Below are positions 16,494 through 25,013 of a DNA stretch of 42,865 bases, in pieces; the first letter of the stretch is position 1, and each line of letters opens with the position of its first letter. The position numbers and the translations under genes were made by a program. The notes beneath the pieces are model-generated. The model was not told where the DNA came from, made no database searches, and saw nothing but the letters and a program-made list of their open reading frames with translations. The DNA comes from a virus. Where the stretch lies: positions 1-42,865 of IMG/VR virus record IMGVR_UViG_3300047319_000951; one strand, written 5' to 3'.

Positions 16494-17390
16494 ATGATAG
16501 TTCCTCACTCATTTATTTATCGAAATAGCCTGCAAGCGATCGGCGATTTTCACTCTCAATGCTACGTCGATTGTTTAGCAGCAGGGACGATCTCTGCTGT
16601 TTATTTCGTCGCGGCAGGAGTAACGGATTTTGCCGACGACTGGTTTTTTGGCCTAAAAGTCAATGGCGCTAATGTCCTGCTCGGTGCTGATCGCCCTCAT
16701 ATAACAGCGACGAATCTTGCGCCCTTTATTGAAGGCCTCGCGATTCCTGTTAACTTCCTCGATCGCTTTAGCCCGACGATCGACGCGAGAGCAACAGGAA
16801 CAATTAACGGGCCTATTACGATCGTTATCGATGTTGACGACGGCGTACCGAGCGGCATCGGTGACGCCATAAGCGACGCGCCTTACGACGAGGCTCTCTG
16901 GCAAGGCGATGCGACGCACGCGGCGTCAAAAAATGCGACTCGCGACGAGATCGAGGTTTTACGAGCAGCGATAGTTAGTGGCTCTCTCTCAGACGGTGAT
17001 TATACGGATATCGTAGTTTCTGGCGGCGGCGCGATCTTTACGATTAAGAGCCCGATCGTAGGCAAAGCTATTGCCTCTCGCGTCGGCACGATCGCTTCGA
17101 GCCCGACGCCTACGCCTAACGCAGACGCGCACGACGAGTTTATCGTTACCGCTCTTTCAGAAGCAGCGGCCTTCGGAGCACCTACTGGCGCGCCGAGCGA
17201 AGGGCAACCGATGATCATACGCGTTAGAGATAATGGCTCGCCTCAAGCGCTCGGTTGGCACGCCTCGTATCGAGCTATTGGCGTTACTTTGCCCGTCGAG
17301 ACGATACCCGACAAGACGCTTTATATCGGACAAATCTATAACGCGGCTGAGGCAGTTTGGGACGTTCTCGGCGTTAATCAGCAGGCGTAA
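16494..17390 (+). CDS. putative tail or baseplate protein
   Basis: The 298-aa product has GAGGCG upstream. The N-terminal part looks globular (IYRNSLQAIGDFHSQCYVD...). The C-terminal part contains strands such as DYTDIVVSGGGAIFTIKSPIVGKAI and a carbohydrate-module-like end (GWHASYRAIGVTLPV...). A structural role is inferred from position in the tail cluster. Confidence 0.6.
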   Translation: MIVPHSFIYRNSLQAIGDFHSQCYVDCLAAGTISAVYFVAAGVTDFADDWFFGLKVNGANVLLGADRPHITATNLAPFIEGLAIPVNFLDRFSPTIDARATGTINGPITIVIDVDDGVPSGIGDAISDAPYDEALWQGDATHAASKNATRDEIEVLRAAIVSGSLSDGDYTDIVVSGGGAIFTIKSPIVGKAIASRVGTIASSPTPTPNADAHDEFIVTALSEAAAFGAPTGAPSEGQPMIIRVRDNGSPQALGWHASYRAIGVTLPVETIPDKTLYIGQIYNAAEAVWDVLGVNQQA

Positions 17391-17391
17391 A

Positions 17392-18066
17392 ATGTATCGC
17401 TCGTTAATTTCAATGATGCAAAAAGCGACGCCGCCGCCTGTGGGTGGCTCGATCGCTTTCGTGCAGCAATCGACGGCCTTAGCGAATTTCGCAGATACAG
17501 GAGCTGTAACGTGGCCCGCGCCTTTGACCGCAGGAAATTCGGTAATCGCTTGCATTTCTTTCGAGCCTAGCGTCGGCTCGATCTATCTCTTACAGGTCGG
17601 CGACGAGCCTCTCGCTCAAGGCGTAACGGTCAATAGCGACGCGATATACGCCGAGATTTGGTTTTTACATAACGTTACTGGCGGCGAGACTTTCTTTCAG
17701 CTTTTGGGCAACGATTACGGGCGTATGAATATGAATATTCAAGAATGGAGCGGGCTCGCTAACGTAGCGCCTGAGGCGCTCAACTCGAATATTGGCGCAG
17801 CGAGTAACGCAGTAAATACCAATGTCGCTATTCCTTTGTCAGATATCAATTTGGGAATTGCTGTCGGCGCGTGGCCTACAGACAATTATTACGCGGGCGG
17901 GCCGACGAATGGTTTTACTCGTTTAACGCCCGCACACGAAGGCTCGAAGGCCTCGCAGGAGGCCGCATATCGCCTTCAAGATCTCGCGACGCCTCTTTCA
18001 ACTGGTTGGGCTCTCGGCGTTCCTGTCGATTGGGCTGCGGCAATTGGAGTTTTTACAGCGGCTTAA
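17392..18066 (+). CDS. putative tail protein, beta-sandwich
   Basis: The 224-aa product starts at the ATG at 17392, just after the previous stop, since longer in-frame starts lie inside that gene. Segments such as VTWPAPLTAGNSVIACISFE and NMNIQEWSGLANVAPEALN are typical of beta-sandwich domains found in phage tail and surface proteins (a type often described as QASTALANF-like). It may contribute to adsorption. Confidence 0.6.
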   Translation: MYRSLISMMQKATPPPVGGSIAFVQQSTALANFADTGAVTWPAPLTAGNSVIACISFEPSVGSIYLLQVGDEPLAQGVTVNSDAIYAEIWFLHNVTGGETFFQLLGNDYGRMNMNIQEWSGLANVAPEALNSNIGAASNAVNTNVAIPLSDINLGIAVGAWPTDNYYAGGPTNGFTRLTPAHEGSKASQEAAYRLQDLATPLSTGWALGVPVDWAAAIGVFTAA

Positions 18067-18067
18067 T

Positions 18068-20257
18068 ATGCCTTTTATCGATTCATTCCCGCCGATTACA
18101 GCAGGCCCGACGACGGCCTCTTCATTGACGTTTATTCTCGATCTAATCCCTGTCGAGAGCGAGATCACGCATAGCCTCTGGCTTCCTCGGATCTTAGTTG
18201 ACGGCGTAGAGGTACAGATTCGCGGTGCGGTTCGCTATAACGAGGATGCAAACACGCTCGGCTCGTCGCTATCGATCACGCTCTTAAAAGATGACGATCG
18301 AGCTCTCTTTACGGGCCTCGCCTCGATCGACTTCGGCATCGGTCGAACGATCGCAGGCCTTTGGGACGAGTTGACATTTCAAACCTTGCTAAAGGGCGGG
18401 AGCGTCGATTCTGTCAATTACAATATTCAAGGCGATGCGAATCACCTTGCAGACGCCGTAAGCGTGACGATCGTTTCAAATGATACTAATCGCCTCAATA
18501 GAACCTCAGAGACAGGCCTCGTGATCTACGATTCCGATCGAGTTACGATCAGCGACGCGGATATGACGCCGATCAAAGACGCAGGAGACAACCTATACGC
18601 GCCCGCTATAACCGCGATCGCAGGAATGACCTTAGGTGATCTCTTTCAAAAAATATTTATAAACGAGTGCGACTTCGAGCAAGTCTTTACGAATCTGCCC
18701 GCCGACGATTACCCTTTGCAACGATATCAAGTGCAAATGGGCCAACGCTTTTACGACGGCCTTAAAGGTTTTATTGGTATGTACTCGCCCGCGATCTCGC
18801 TCGTCGATAACGCGATTTGGATCTTAGATACTACTTTGCCGCAGCCTGTAGGTTTTCCTGAGCCAAAGGAAATTACGATCGATCGGCCTCTCGCGACGAG
18901 CTCGCAAAAAGCGCAGCAATCGCTCGATGGCCTTTTAGTCCAATATGTAGGCCTCGAAAATAACTACGATTACACAACCTTTCGTTTTGACTATCCGAAA
19001 AATACGAGCGGCAATGTTCGTATCGAATCCGAAGTGATAACGATCGAGTTTCGCAAGAAAACAGCTACGGGCTCGATCGTGGTTCGCGAGGCGGTAAACA
19101 TCGAAAATCGACGCTCGTTTTTGCTCGACTCTTTCGATTATGAAGTCGATAATACGTCGGAAACTGTAGAATTTACCTCGAACGGCTATCCTGCTCATAT
19201 TCGTAAAGTTACGCAGAAGAGACTGCCTCCGATTACGAACCCGACATTACCGCCGACGCTGCAAAACGTCTTAACAGAAACCGAGGAATATGCTTATGCG
19301 GCGCACCCGTTTAAGCGTTTAACGCAGTACGTCGCTCGACGCTCTTATCACAGCGAGGGAATTATTTCTTATGACGACGAGGACACTCTGCCAGACGGCT
19401 CGACGTACAAACGCGACTTAATGACCTCGCAGCGCTCAGGCAATGTCAAACCGATCAGCTCTAAATATACCTTCGTTACGGGGAATATTAAGACGCGAGA
19501 GGAAACGACGCAGCCTTTAAGAAACGGCAATGTTCGGATTCGAGAGTATGAAGTCGATGAAATGAGCGGGCTCGTCGTCGTCGATAAAATGAGCGAGCGA
19601 ACAGGTGACGTTGGGATCTCAGGCGTCTCATCGACTCAGGAGCAATTGCTCGCGCTCGCGCCCGGTGCTGTTGCTCGATCGTCGAATCGGATCGAGGATT
19701 TTCCTGTCGGCGAGTTGCCTCTCGCTTACGCTTTGCCATTAGCCGAGCGCGTGATCGCTCAAAGGCAGGCAGGCGCGGGAACAGTCTCAATTCCTGTTAT
19801 AGGCTTTGACGCCTCGTTAAAGAGAGGCGTCGCAATCAAGGTCGGTGATCGAGACGGTAACTCGCTCGGTAATTTTATTATTACGGGCCGGACGCTCGAT
19901 ATCGACGCGTCAGGCCTGATAATGACGCTCTCAGGGCGTGCGATCGTAGGATCTAACGCACCTTTGCAACAGATTCCCTCGTTTACTCGAACGATAGCGC
20001 CCTTAGAGGTTATGCTTTGCACGATTCCTGTAGTTTGCACGAATGGTTATTCGATGCGCGTAAAGCAAGGCTCGATCTCGGATGTAACTGTCGAGGCTCG
20101 ACACGTCGGCGATGCTTTCGTCAATATCGAAACGACTGAGCTCTTTCTCGCACCGTGGGCAGGCTCGACGCAAAACTTTGAGCTTAGAATCACCGCAGGA
20201 GCCGTGCTCGAACCAACTCGCGTGCAATTCGATGTCGTCGTCGATCTCGCAATGTAA
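18068..20257 (+). CDS. tail hub / baseplate protein
   Basis: The 729-aa product starts at the ATG at 18068. The N-terminal region contains the pattern of a tail hub (Tal/gp27-like) protein: LILVDGVEVQIRGAVRYNED, a SLSITLL segment, then RFYDGLKGFIGMYSPAISLVDNAIWILD. The middle is rich in Tyr and Arg, and the C-terminus carries a beta-sandwich (FELRITAGAVLEPTRVQFDVVVDL). It would close the tube and hold the fibres. Family identity is inferred from size and order. Confidence 0.7.
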   Translation: MPFIDSFPPITAGPTTASSLTFILDLIPVESEITHSLWLPRILVDGVEVQIRGAVRYNEDANTLGSSLSITLLKDDDRALFTGLASIDFGIGRTIAGLWDELTFQTLLKGGSVDSVNYNIQGDANHLADAVSVTIVSNDTNRLNRTSETGLVIYDSDRVTISDADMTPIKDAGDNLYAPAITAIAGMTLGDLFQKIFINECDFEQVFTNLPADDYPLQRYQVQMGQRFYDGLKGFIGMYSPAISLVDNAIWILDTTLPQPVGFPEPKEITIDRPLATSSQKAQQSLDGLLVQYVGLENNYDYTTFRFDYPKNTSGNVRIESEVITIEFRKKTATGSIVVREAVNIENRRSFLLDSFDYEVDNTSETVEFTSNGYPAHIRKVTQKRLPPITNPTLPPTLQNVLTETEEYAYAAHPFKRLTQYVARRSYHSEGIISYDDEDTLPDGSTYKRDLMTSQRSGNVKPISSKYTFVTGNIKTREETTQPLRNGNVRIREYEVDEMSGLVVVDKMSERTGDVGISGVSSTQEQLLALAPGAVARSSNRIEDFPVGELPLAYALPLAERVIAQRQAGAGTVSIPVIGFDASLKRGVAIKVGDRDGNSLGNFIITGRTLDIDASGLIMTLSGRAIVGSNAPLQQIPSFTRTIAPLEVMLCTIPVVCTNGYSMRVKQGSISDVTVEARHVGDAFVNIETTELFLAPWAGSTQNFELRITAGAVLEPTRVQFDVVVDLAM

Positions 20258-21367
20258 ATGTCTAAAGTCGAAATCTCAATTAGACGAAAACGCCCTGTTA
20301 TCCACGCGACGCCAAAGCATAAAGGCCCGCTCGATATCAAGACAGAGCCCGACTACCTCAAGCGACGATTAAAAGGCGGCGTCATTAAGTTTTACGATCT
20401 AGCACAAAAATCAGATGGTCACGGCGGTTGGATTCAAAATAATTTTACATACGATCCGGGCCTCGTCGTACATCCTTCGCCCGATCCTGATCACGCGAGC
20501 GATCACGTTTATCAGGTAGCGCCTTTGACCTTAGCAAAATTACACGAATTCGAGGCGAGTATATTAACGGGCGTCGAGGCTAAAGATTTCCCGACGACAT
20601 TTAGGCAGATCAAGAAATCTGTTGGCAATTCCTTTCCGATACAGGTTTCGACTTTAGCAGGCCAATTCGATTTTAGCTCGCCTGAGTGGGTTGAGGAAGG
20701 CCTCAAGGTAAAAGCGATCGATTTTTCCTCGACGGACGCGACGCTTATTAGAGTTTTGCGATTTAATCAGCAAGGCGGTTACGCCGAGACTCTTAGCGTC
20801 TTTTATGATTCTTATCCTGATATTACAAAATATACAAATGAGCCTTCATTCGATAGCCCGACAGTAGCTTTTACAGGCGGCGTAAACGATCAATATTTCC
20901 TTATGCCTTTCTTTTGCGGCTCGTTTTGCTCAAGTTTCGGGCCACCCGCAGGCGGTATTCAAGTACAGCTAAATAATTTTTATCATATACAACCTCGAAA
21001 CTTTGAGAACCCGAATTATATCGCCAATTGGAGCTTTGTCGATGCGTGGGAGCACGGCGCGCCGCCGCCAGAATGGAACGAGGCCTTAAGCTATCATACG
21101 GGCTTAACAGGCTCGAAAACCTATACGATCACCTATACGGAAAGAGCGACGCCGCCGAACTTTGGAGCTTTTGCGATAACGATCGCAGCAGGCGGCTCGT
21201 TTCCGATCTATCCTCTTAACCCGACTCAAACGCCGCCGAATGTTCAATTCGGCAACGCTCTACTTGGCGAGAATGGCGAAGAGTCTTTAATGGCGGGTAT
21301 GCTCTTAGGAATAGTAAAGCAAGGCGAGAAACTTTACTATTTATGGGCGACGAGTCATCCGGCCTAA
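20258..21367 (+). CDS. tail tip / receptor-binding protein candidate
   Basis: The 369-aa product starts at the base after the hub gene. It contains segments with many aromatic residues (GGYAETLSVFYDSYPDI, YFLMPFFCGSFCSSFGP, NLYHI.. type strands) and ends with a hydrophobic helix-like GMLLGIVKQGEKLYYLW. As the last plus-strand tail gene it is the best receptor-binding or tail-tip candidate, but no known domain is visible. Confidence 0.6.
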   Translation: MSKVEISIRRKRPVIHATPKHKGPLDIKTEPDYLKRRLKGGVIKFYDLAQKSDGHGGWIQNNFTYDPGLVVHPSPDPDHASDHVYQVAPLTLAKLHEFEASILTGVEAKDFPTTFRQIKKSVGNSFPIQVSTLAGQFDFSSPEWVEEGLKVKAIDFSSTDATLIRVLRFNQQGGYAETLSVFYDSYPDITKYTNEPSFDSPTVAFTGGVNDQYFLMPFFCGSFCSSFGPPAGGIQVQLNNFYHIQPRNFENPNYIANWSFVDAWEHGAPPPEWNEALSYHTGLTGSKTYTITYTERATPPNFGAFAITIAAGGSFPIYPLNPTQTPPNVQFGNALLGENGEESLMAGMLLGIVKQGEKLYYLWATSHPA

Positions 21368-21396
21368 AAAAAGGCTCGACGCTTTCGCGACGAGCC
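21366..21396 (-). terminator. terminator of the minus-strand Ig-like gene
   Basis: Read on the minus strand the hairpin GGCTCGTCGCG...CGTCGAGCC is followed by TTTTTTT. It lies between the convergent tail genes and the minus-strand gene at 21431 and should terminate the latter. On the plus strand no T run follows. Confidence 0.8.
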
Positions 21397-21430
21397 CAAA
21401 CACAAGCAATAAACACAACAGAAAAACGAA

Positions 21431-22117
21431 TTATTTTCGACGCTTCGGAGCACCGTGTTCCGGCAGCGTATTATCGACTCTACCGCCACCGCTCGGCAAC
21501 GAGTTATCGATCTCAGGCTGATTATCCGGCAACGCGTTATCAGGACGATCGGGCCGACCGCTCGGCAGCGAGTTATCGATCTCAGGCTGATTGCCGGGCA
21601 ATGAGTTATCAGGGCGAGCTCCACCGCTCGGCAGCGAGTTATCGATTTCCGAGCCGTCGTCGTCTGTAGGCTCTCCGGCCTCGATCTCAACAGTAACCGC
21701 ATCGCCTTGCGTACAGGTAACAGCGAGCGTACCGACGATCTCATTTACATCGTTCGGGCCTGCGTCCTGATCGCCGTCTGCTCGAAACTCGATATTAGCC
21801 GAGGCATTATTCGAGCCGTCCACGCCTCGCGCCCACGCCTCAAACGGGTTAGCCGCGTCAGCCTCAACCGATACGATAGCGCTATCCGAGCTTGTCCACT
21901 CGGCAGAGCCTTCCTCAATTCCGGCAGGATTGCCGTTCGCCGTTTTTGGCGCGACCGTTAATTTGACTTTTTGACCTTCTCTTAATTCCATTGCTGTTAA
22001 ATCTCCCTTAATTTTTAATCCTTGCGATTCTGCGCACGTAAATTTAACATTTGCGACGCACGGCTGCTCGTCTGTCGTCTCGATCGTTCCGACGAGCTTT
22101 ACTGTAAAGCTACTCAT
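21431..22117 (-). CDS. Ig-like (Big_2-type) protein with DNSLP tandem repeats
   Basis: The 228-aa product starts at MSSFTVKLVG; an upstream in-frame Met at 22177 lies inside a terminator hairpin. The middle carries a bacterial Ig-like motif (AEWTSSDSAIVSVEADAANPFEAW). The C-terminal 70 residues consist of a tandem motif, I/P-DNSLP or close variants (DNSLP, DNALP, DNTLP), present six times with Gly/Arg/Pro linkers. Similar IDN-LP and PDQGLP repeats occur in other phage virion proteins. It may be a surface-exposed virion decoration or adhesion protein. It is transcribed opposite to the tail genes. Confidence 0.75.
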   Translation of the reverse strand: MSSFTVKLVGTIETTDEQPCVANVKFTCAESQGLKIKGDLTAMELREGQKVKLTVAPKTANGNPAGIEEGSAEWTSSDSAIVSVEADAANPFEAWARGVDGSNNASANIEFRADGDQDAGPNDVNEIVGTLAVTCTQGDAVTVEIEAGEPTDDDGSEIDNSLPSGGARPDNSLPGNQPEIDNSLPSGRPDRPDNALPDNQPEIDNSLPSGGGRVDNTLPEHGAPKRRK

Positions 22118-22159
22118 ATTCTTAACCTTTGAAGGCCTACAGTATATCGGATAAAACCC

Positions 22160-22200
22160 AAAAAGACACGAGCTCACCCCGAATGAGCTCGTGTCTTTTT
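22160..22200. terminator. bidirectional terminator
   Basis: A 17-bp perfect inverted repeat (AAAAAGACACGAGCTCA with TGAGCTCGTGTCTTTTT, loop CCCCGAA) has A and T runs on both sides, so it can act on either strand. It separates the minus-strand accessory genes upstream (22289-25298) from the Ig-like gene. Confidence 0.9.
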
Positions 22201-22288
22201 CTTGTAGAGGCTTTCTCCGTTTCGACAGGTTGCAGCCAGACGCCGAACAGATGGGCAGAGTTAATTTAGCTTAGGCCTCGATCGACTG

Positions 22289-22618
22289 TCAATGACGCTT
22301 AATAGGATCTTGGATGAGCTGCTCTTTCATACCGAATTTGACTCGCGACGCATTCCACGCCTCGTCGCTCGCCTCGTCTATTACGCCTAGCGAAAAGAAG
22401 AGATCGAGCTGAACGTCGCGAGCGCCTCGGCAAAGATGCTCTCGCAGGCCTGTACGACGGTTAATCGCATTGTTCGAGCCTGTCGAGTGACAAATACGGC
22501 TCGCCTCTCTTTGCGCGCTCAATTCGAGATCGGGCCTTAGATCCGCGTATTTCGAGTTAGGCCTAAAAGGGCAAGTCGCGCACATCGTTTTTCTTAAAGG
22601 TAGATCTCGCTTTCTCAT
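22289..22618 (-). CDS. conserved phage cysteine-rich protein
   Basis: The 109-aa product has the order CATCPFR (12-19), CHST (43-46) and CRGARDVQ (about 63-70), a four-Cys pattern seen in a family of small phage proteins of unknown role that may bind a metal. Its start overlaps the stop of the broken gene upstream (ATGA). It was probably transcribed with integrase, as part of the minus-strand cluster. Confidence 0.75.
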   Translation of the reverse strand: MRKRDLPLRKTMCATCPFRPNSKYADLRPDLELSAQREASRICHSTGSNNAINRRTGLREHLCRGARDVQLDLFFSLGVIDEASDEAWNASRVKFGMKEQLIQDPIKRH

Positions 22619-22854
22619 TCGTAAATATATTCTTTCGAGCTATCGCCGTCAGGCCTTCGCCGACCATCGAAGGGCGAGCGATACCAACCGTTGGGCTCTT
22701 TTAGATCAGGATTACTTTCAATTTCGAGCAAGGCCTCACGGGCCTTGAAAAAATCGTCGTATCAGTAAGCTCGATCGATAAACGTTCCGTCAGTATAGAC
22801 GAGGCGAAACTTTCCGAACGTCATAGGCAGGATTTCCCAATAGTAATTTCTCAT
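22615..22854 (-). pseudogene. small gene interrupted by an in-frame TGA
   Basis: Read on the minus strand the frame runs from ATG at 22854 (MRNYYWEILPMTFGKFRLVY...DRAY), meets TGA at 22764-22762 after 30 codons, then continues in the same frame for 48 codons (YDDFFKAREALLEIESNPDL...GDSSKEYIYE) to a second TGA. The final TGA overlaps the ATG of the next gene in the ATGA manner used by this genome. Codon use and amino acid composition are gene-like on both sides of the first TGA, so an intact 79-aa gene probably lost one codon (for example TGG to TGA). It could be a sequencing error, a real mutation, or readthrough. Confidence 0.65.
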
Positions 22855-22858
22855 AATT

Positions 22859-23098
22859 TTAATGCGAGAGTCCGTCTCGCTCGTTAAACGCCTCGAAAGC
22901 CTCGATCGCAGCTTGTCGTTTGCTTATCGTGTATTCGTATTCGTGACATAGCCAATTGCAAGGCAAACCGTCGCGCTGTCGTCTAATATGAGCCGCCGAG
23001 CCAGTAACGCAGCGTAATAAGCATTCACGATGCCAATTCGCTTGCTCGATAATTTCGTGCGCCTCGATAATCTCGTCGCAATGTTGGCAGACTCTCAT
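22859..23098 (-). CDS. small zinc-finger-like protein
   Basis: The 79-aa product starts at 23098 in an ATGA overlap with the upstream gene (MRVCQHCDEIIE...). It has CQHC near the start, then HRECLLRC and CNWLC, a spacing that suggests a metal-bound fold. Unrecognised. Confidence 0.7.
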   Translation of the reverse strand: MRVCQHCDEIIEAHEIIEQANWHRECLLRCVTGSAAHIRRQRDGLPCNWLCHEYEYTISKRQAAIEAFEAFNERDGLSH

Positions 23099-23472
23099 AA
23101 TTCGCTCTCTTTGAGAAATTTCAAATGCGCCCACCCCTGCTTAGATATCACCGCGAGAAATTCGTCGATCCCGCCGCGTACAGGGTAATATTTAAGATCG
23201 TGATATTTTAGCTTGATAATGCTTAGCCAGATTTCGAGTTTATCTAAAACAATCGCCTCAGATGGATAATCCTTTGCTGAGAGCGTAGAGCGATAAAAAC
23301 TCTTTGCATCCTTAGAATCGAAGGGCTGTCCGTCAACGTGATAGCGAAAACGCCACTCTAAAAACCATTTATTTTTGCGTCGCAAAAGAGTAATAAGGCA
23401 ATCGCTCGACGGCGCGCCTTTCGCGCCGCCGAACCATAAACCGACAATATAATCGCCGTCGTGAATGTCCAT
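23095..23472 (-). CDS. hypothetical protein next to integrase
   Basis: The 125-aa product (MDIHDGDYIVGLWFGG..., then IVLDKLEIWLSIIKLKYHDLKYY) has a mixed alpha/beta composition. It begins at the base after the integrase stop, so it is co-transcribed with int. Not recognised. Confidence 0.7.
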   Translation of the reverse strand: MDIHDGDYIVGLWFGGAKGAPSSDCLITLLRRKNKWFLEWRFRYHVDGQPFDSKDAKSFYRSTLSAKDYPSEAIVLDKLEIWLSIIKLKYHDLKYYPVRGGIDEFLAVISKQGWAHLKFLKESEL

Positions 23473-24735
23473 TTAATTTATCGCCTCACTCGTTTGTTGA
23501 ACATCGATAATTTGCTGTTGTCGCGTCGCGTTATAAACCTTGAGGCTCTCGCGAGCGTCGTCGATCGTCGCGTCGGTCGAGTTGACGTAGCGCTTAAAGG
23601 TTGATGTTTGAGTATGGCCTGTAATATTCATCGCGATTGTTTGAGGGACGCCTGCCTCGACGAATCGCGTAGTGCTTGTATGCCTAAGATCGTGAAAGCG
23701 AAGGCCTGTAATTTTCGCTCGTTTGCAAGCTGTCGCAAATGCTCGCTTATAGCCGCCGCGAAAAACGAGGCCTGTGCGAAGCGGCATTTTTTCGAGCTCG
23801 TCTTTTAATCTATCCGAGATCGGCACGGCTCGCTCTTTTTGAGTTTTCGCATTGAAAAATCTTATGTTGATAATTCGCCTTTCGAGGTTAACGTCCGACC
23901 ATTCTAAAGTTTTGATCTCGTTTGCTCTCAAGGCGGTATCGATCGCGATAATAAGACGAGGCAATAGTCGAGCTCTCTTAGCTTGAATCGTCTGCTGATA
24001 CTCTTTGCCTTTACGCGTGATCGTTATCGTCTCAGAATCGACGCATTGAGCGAGCAAGGCCTGCTCTTCGCCTGCGGTCAAGATCCTTTCGCGTTTGATC
24101 TCGCCTGCTGCCTGAATCGGAAATTTCGGGAGCACTAGCAGTTGATGTTTGCTTTTGCCTGCAATAAACATCGCTCGCATTAAGGCGAGATCTCGATTTG
24201 TCGTCGCAGTTTTTACCTTATCCTCTTCGATTCTATATTGCACAAATAATTCGAGCGTTAGATCGTCGATCTTTGAGATCAAGCGCCCGCCGCTAAAACG
24301 CGTCGAGAAATTCTTTTGCTCTTCGATCAATTCGTCGGCGTCGCTCGTCGCGAGAGGCAGAGCTCCAAAATATCTGCAAATCATATCGAGCTTAGCTCGC
24401 TGCCCTTTCCAACCTTTGACGCCTCGCACCTTGACGTTATCGCGATCGATAACAGGAGCAATAAGAAAATTCTTTTTATACCAGTTCGCGAGATCCGCGA
24501 TTGTCGTCTTAGGGTCGATCTTGAGCACGCCGCCGTTATTTGCGATCTTGCCGAGCTGCTCAGAAATCCATTGATTCGCCTCTGTCTGATTCTCGACTTT
24601 TTTATAGAGTCGCTTTCGCTTGCCATTCGCGTCTTTGACATACATCGAGGCGTATAACTTACCTTTGATCGTCGTCGTATTTGAGCCGTATCGAGCGCGC
24701 TCTTTCGTCTTTGTTTTTGTTTTATCTGCGGTCAT
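23473..24735 (-). CDS. int: tyrosine recombinase / phage integrase
   Basis: The 420-aa product has an N-terminal arm-binding region (KGKLYASMYVKDANGKRKRLYKK), a core-binding helical domain and a C-terminal catalytic domain. Catalytic residues are visible: Arg270 in TALRANEI, HDLR (His348, Arg351), His374 in NITGHTQ and the nucleophile Tyr383 in FKRYVNS. It would recombine the attP at 24903-24960 with a host tRNA-Lys gene. The start lies 90 bases downstream of its own promoter, with arm-type sites between. Length and order are normal for temperate phages. Confidence 0.96.
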   Translation of the reverse strand: MTADKTKTKTKERARYGSNTTTIKGKLYASMYVKDANGKRKRLYKKVENQTEANQWISEQLGKIANNGGVLKIDPKTTIADLANWYKKNFLIAPVIDRDNVKVRGVKGWKGQRAKLDMICRYFGALPLATSDADELIEEQKNFSTRFSGGRLISKIDDLTLELFVQYRIEEDKVKTATTNRDLALMRAMFIAGKSKHQLLVLPKFPIQAAGEIKRERILTAGEEQALLAQCVDSETITITRKGKEYQQTIQAKRARLLPRLIIAIDTALRANEIKTLEWSDVNLERRIINIRFFNAKTQKERAVPISDRLKDELEKMPLRTGLVFRGGYKRAFATACKRAKITGLRFHDLRHTSTTRFVEAGVPQTIAMNITGHTQTSTFKRYVNSTDATIDDARESLKVYNATRQQQIIDVQQTSEAIN

Positions 24736-24771
24736 ATTGTTTATACTCCGTTGCTCTACTGTTGAGGATTT

Positions 24772-24814
24772 ACTATCTATCTACTATCTATTCACTATCT
24801 ATTTAATAGATAGT
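24772..24814. repeat. integrase arm-type sites, left cluster (ACTATCTAT)
   Basis: Three direct copies of ACTATCTAT begin at 24772, 24783 and 24794, exactly 11 bases apart, and one inverted copy (ATAGATAGT) lies at 24806-24814. Short, helically phased direct repeats beside attP are the hallmark of lambda-type integrase arm sites. They lie between the int promoter and the int start, so bound integrase could also repress its own gene. Confidence 0.85.
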
Positions 24815-24824
24815 AGATACGATT

Positions 24825-24852
24825 ATTATACTATTTAAGAAAAAATAGTCAA
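24825..24852 (-). promoter_or_regulatory. integrase promoter
   Basis: On the minus strand the -35 box is TTGACT (24852-24847) and the -10 box TATAAT (24830-24825), with a 16-base spacer. The -35 overlaps the T tract of the terminator at 24842-24875, so transcripts coming from the excisionase side would stop where int transcription starts. Confidence 0.8.
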
Positions 24853-24875
24853 ACGGCTCGCATCGTTGCGAGCCG
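24842..24875 (-). terminator. terminator between excisionase side and int
   Basis: Minus strand: the perfect 8-bp stem CGGCTCGC/GCGAGCCG with loop AACGAT is followed by TTTGACTATTTTTTC. It separates the excisionase/attP transcript from int. Confidence 0.7.
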
Positions 24876-24902
24876 CGTATTCACTAGGTTTTATAGGGGT
24901 TT

Positions 24903-24960
24903 TGGAGTTGGGTCGAGACAGGTTTGAACTGTCGTCCCACGGATTAAGAGTCCAAGCAGC
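24903..24960 (-). other. attP core: 3' half of a tRNA-Lys(CTT) gene
   Basis: Read on the minus strand the sequence has an anticodon loop CTCTTAA (anticodon CTT, Lys), a variable region, and a perfect T arm: GACAG TTCAAAC CTGTC. An acceptor strand TCGACCCA follows. The 5' half does not pair with the acceptor (no GGGTCGA upstream), so this is a tRNA fragment rather than a complete tRNA. Integrases often use such tRNA 3' ends as attB, and the phage copy restores the host tRNA after integration. It lies between int and the arm-type sites. Confidence 0.85.
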
Positions 24961-25013
24961 GCACGTAGTTAAATTGTTGAGTTATAGGGGGTTACGGGAA
25001 TTAGAGAGCGGCT

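Noticed and set aside
21343-21744. Plus-strand ORFs over the DNSLP repeat region
   Set aside because: They are antisense reading of the tandem repeats (RSAASYRSQAD-type text) with no ribosome binding site.
22615-22854. Stop-codon reassignment (TGA read as Trp)
   Set aside because: TGA is used as a normal stop by many well-supported genes here (for example in ATGA overlaps), so one internal TGA is better explained by mutation, error or readthrough.
23473-24735. Serine recombinase or transposase
   Set aside because: The Arg, HxxR, His and Tyr residues of tyrosine recombinases are all present in order.
24903-25000. Complete phage-encoded tRNA-Lys
   Set aside because: Only the anticodon arm, T arm and 3' acceptor strand are good. 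The 5' half lacks a partner for the acceptor (no GGGTCGA) and has no regular D arm, so I call it an attP fragment.
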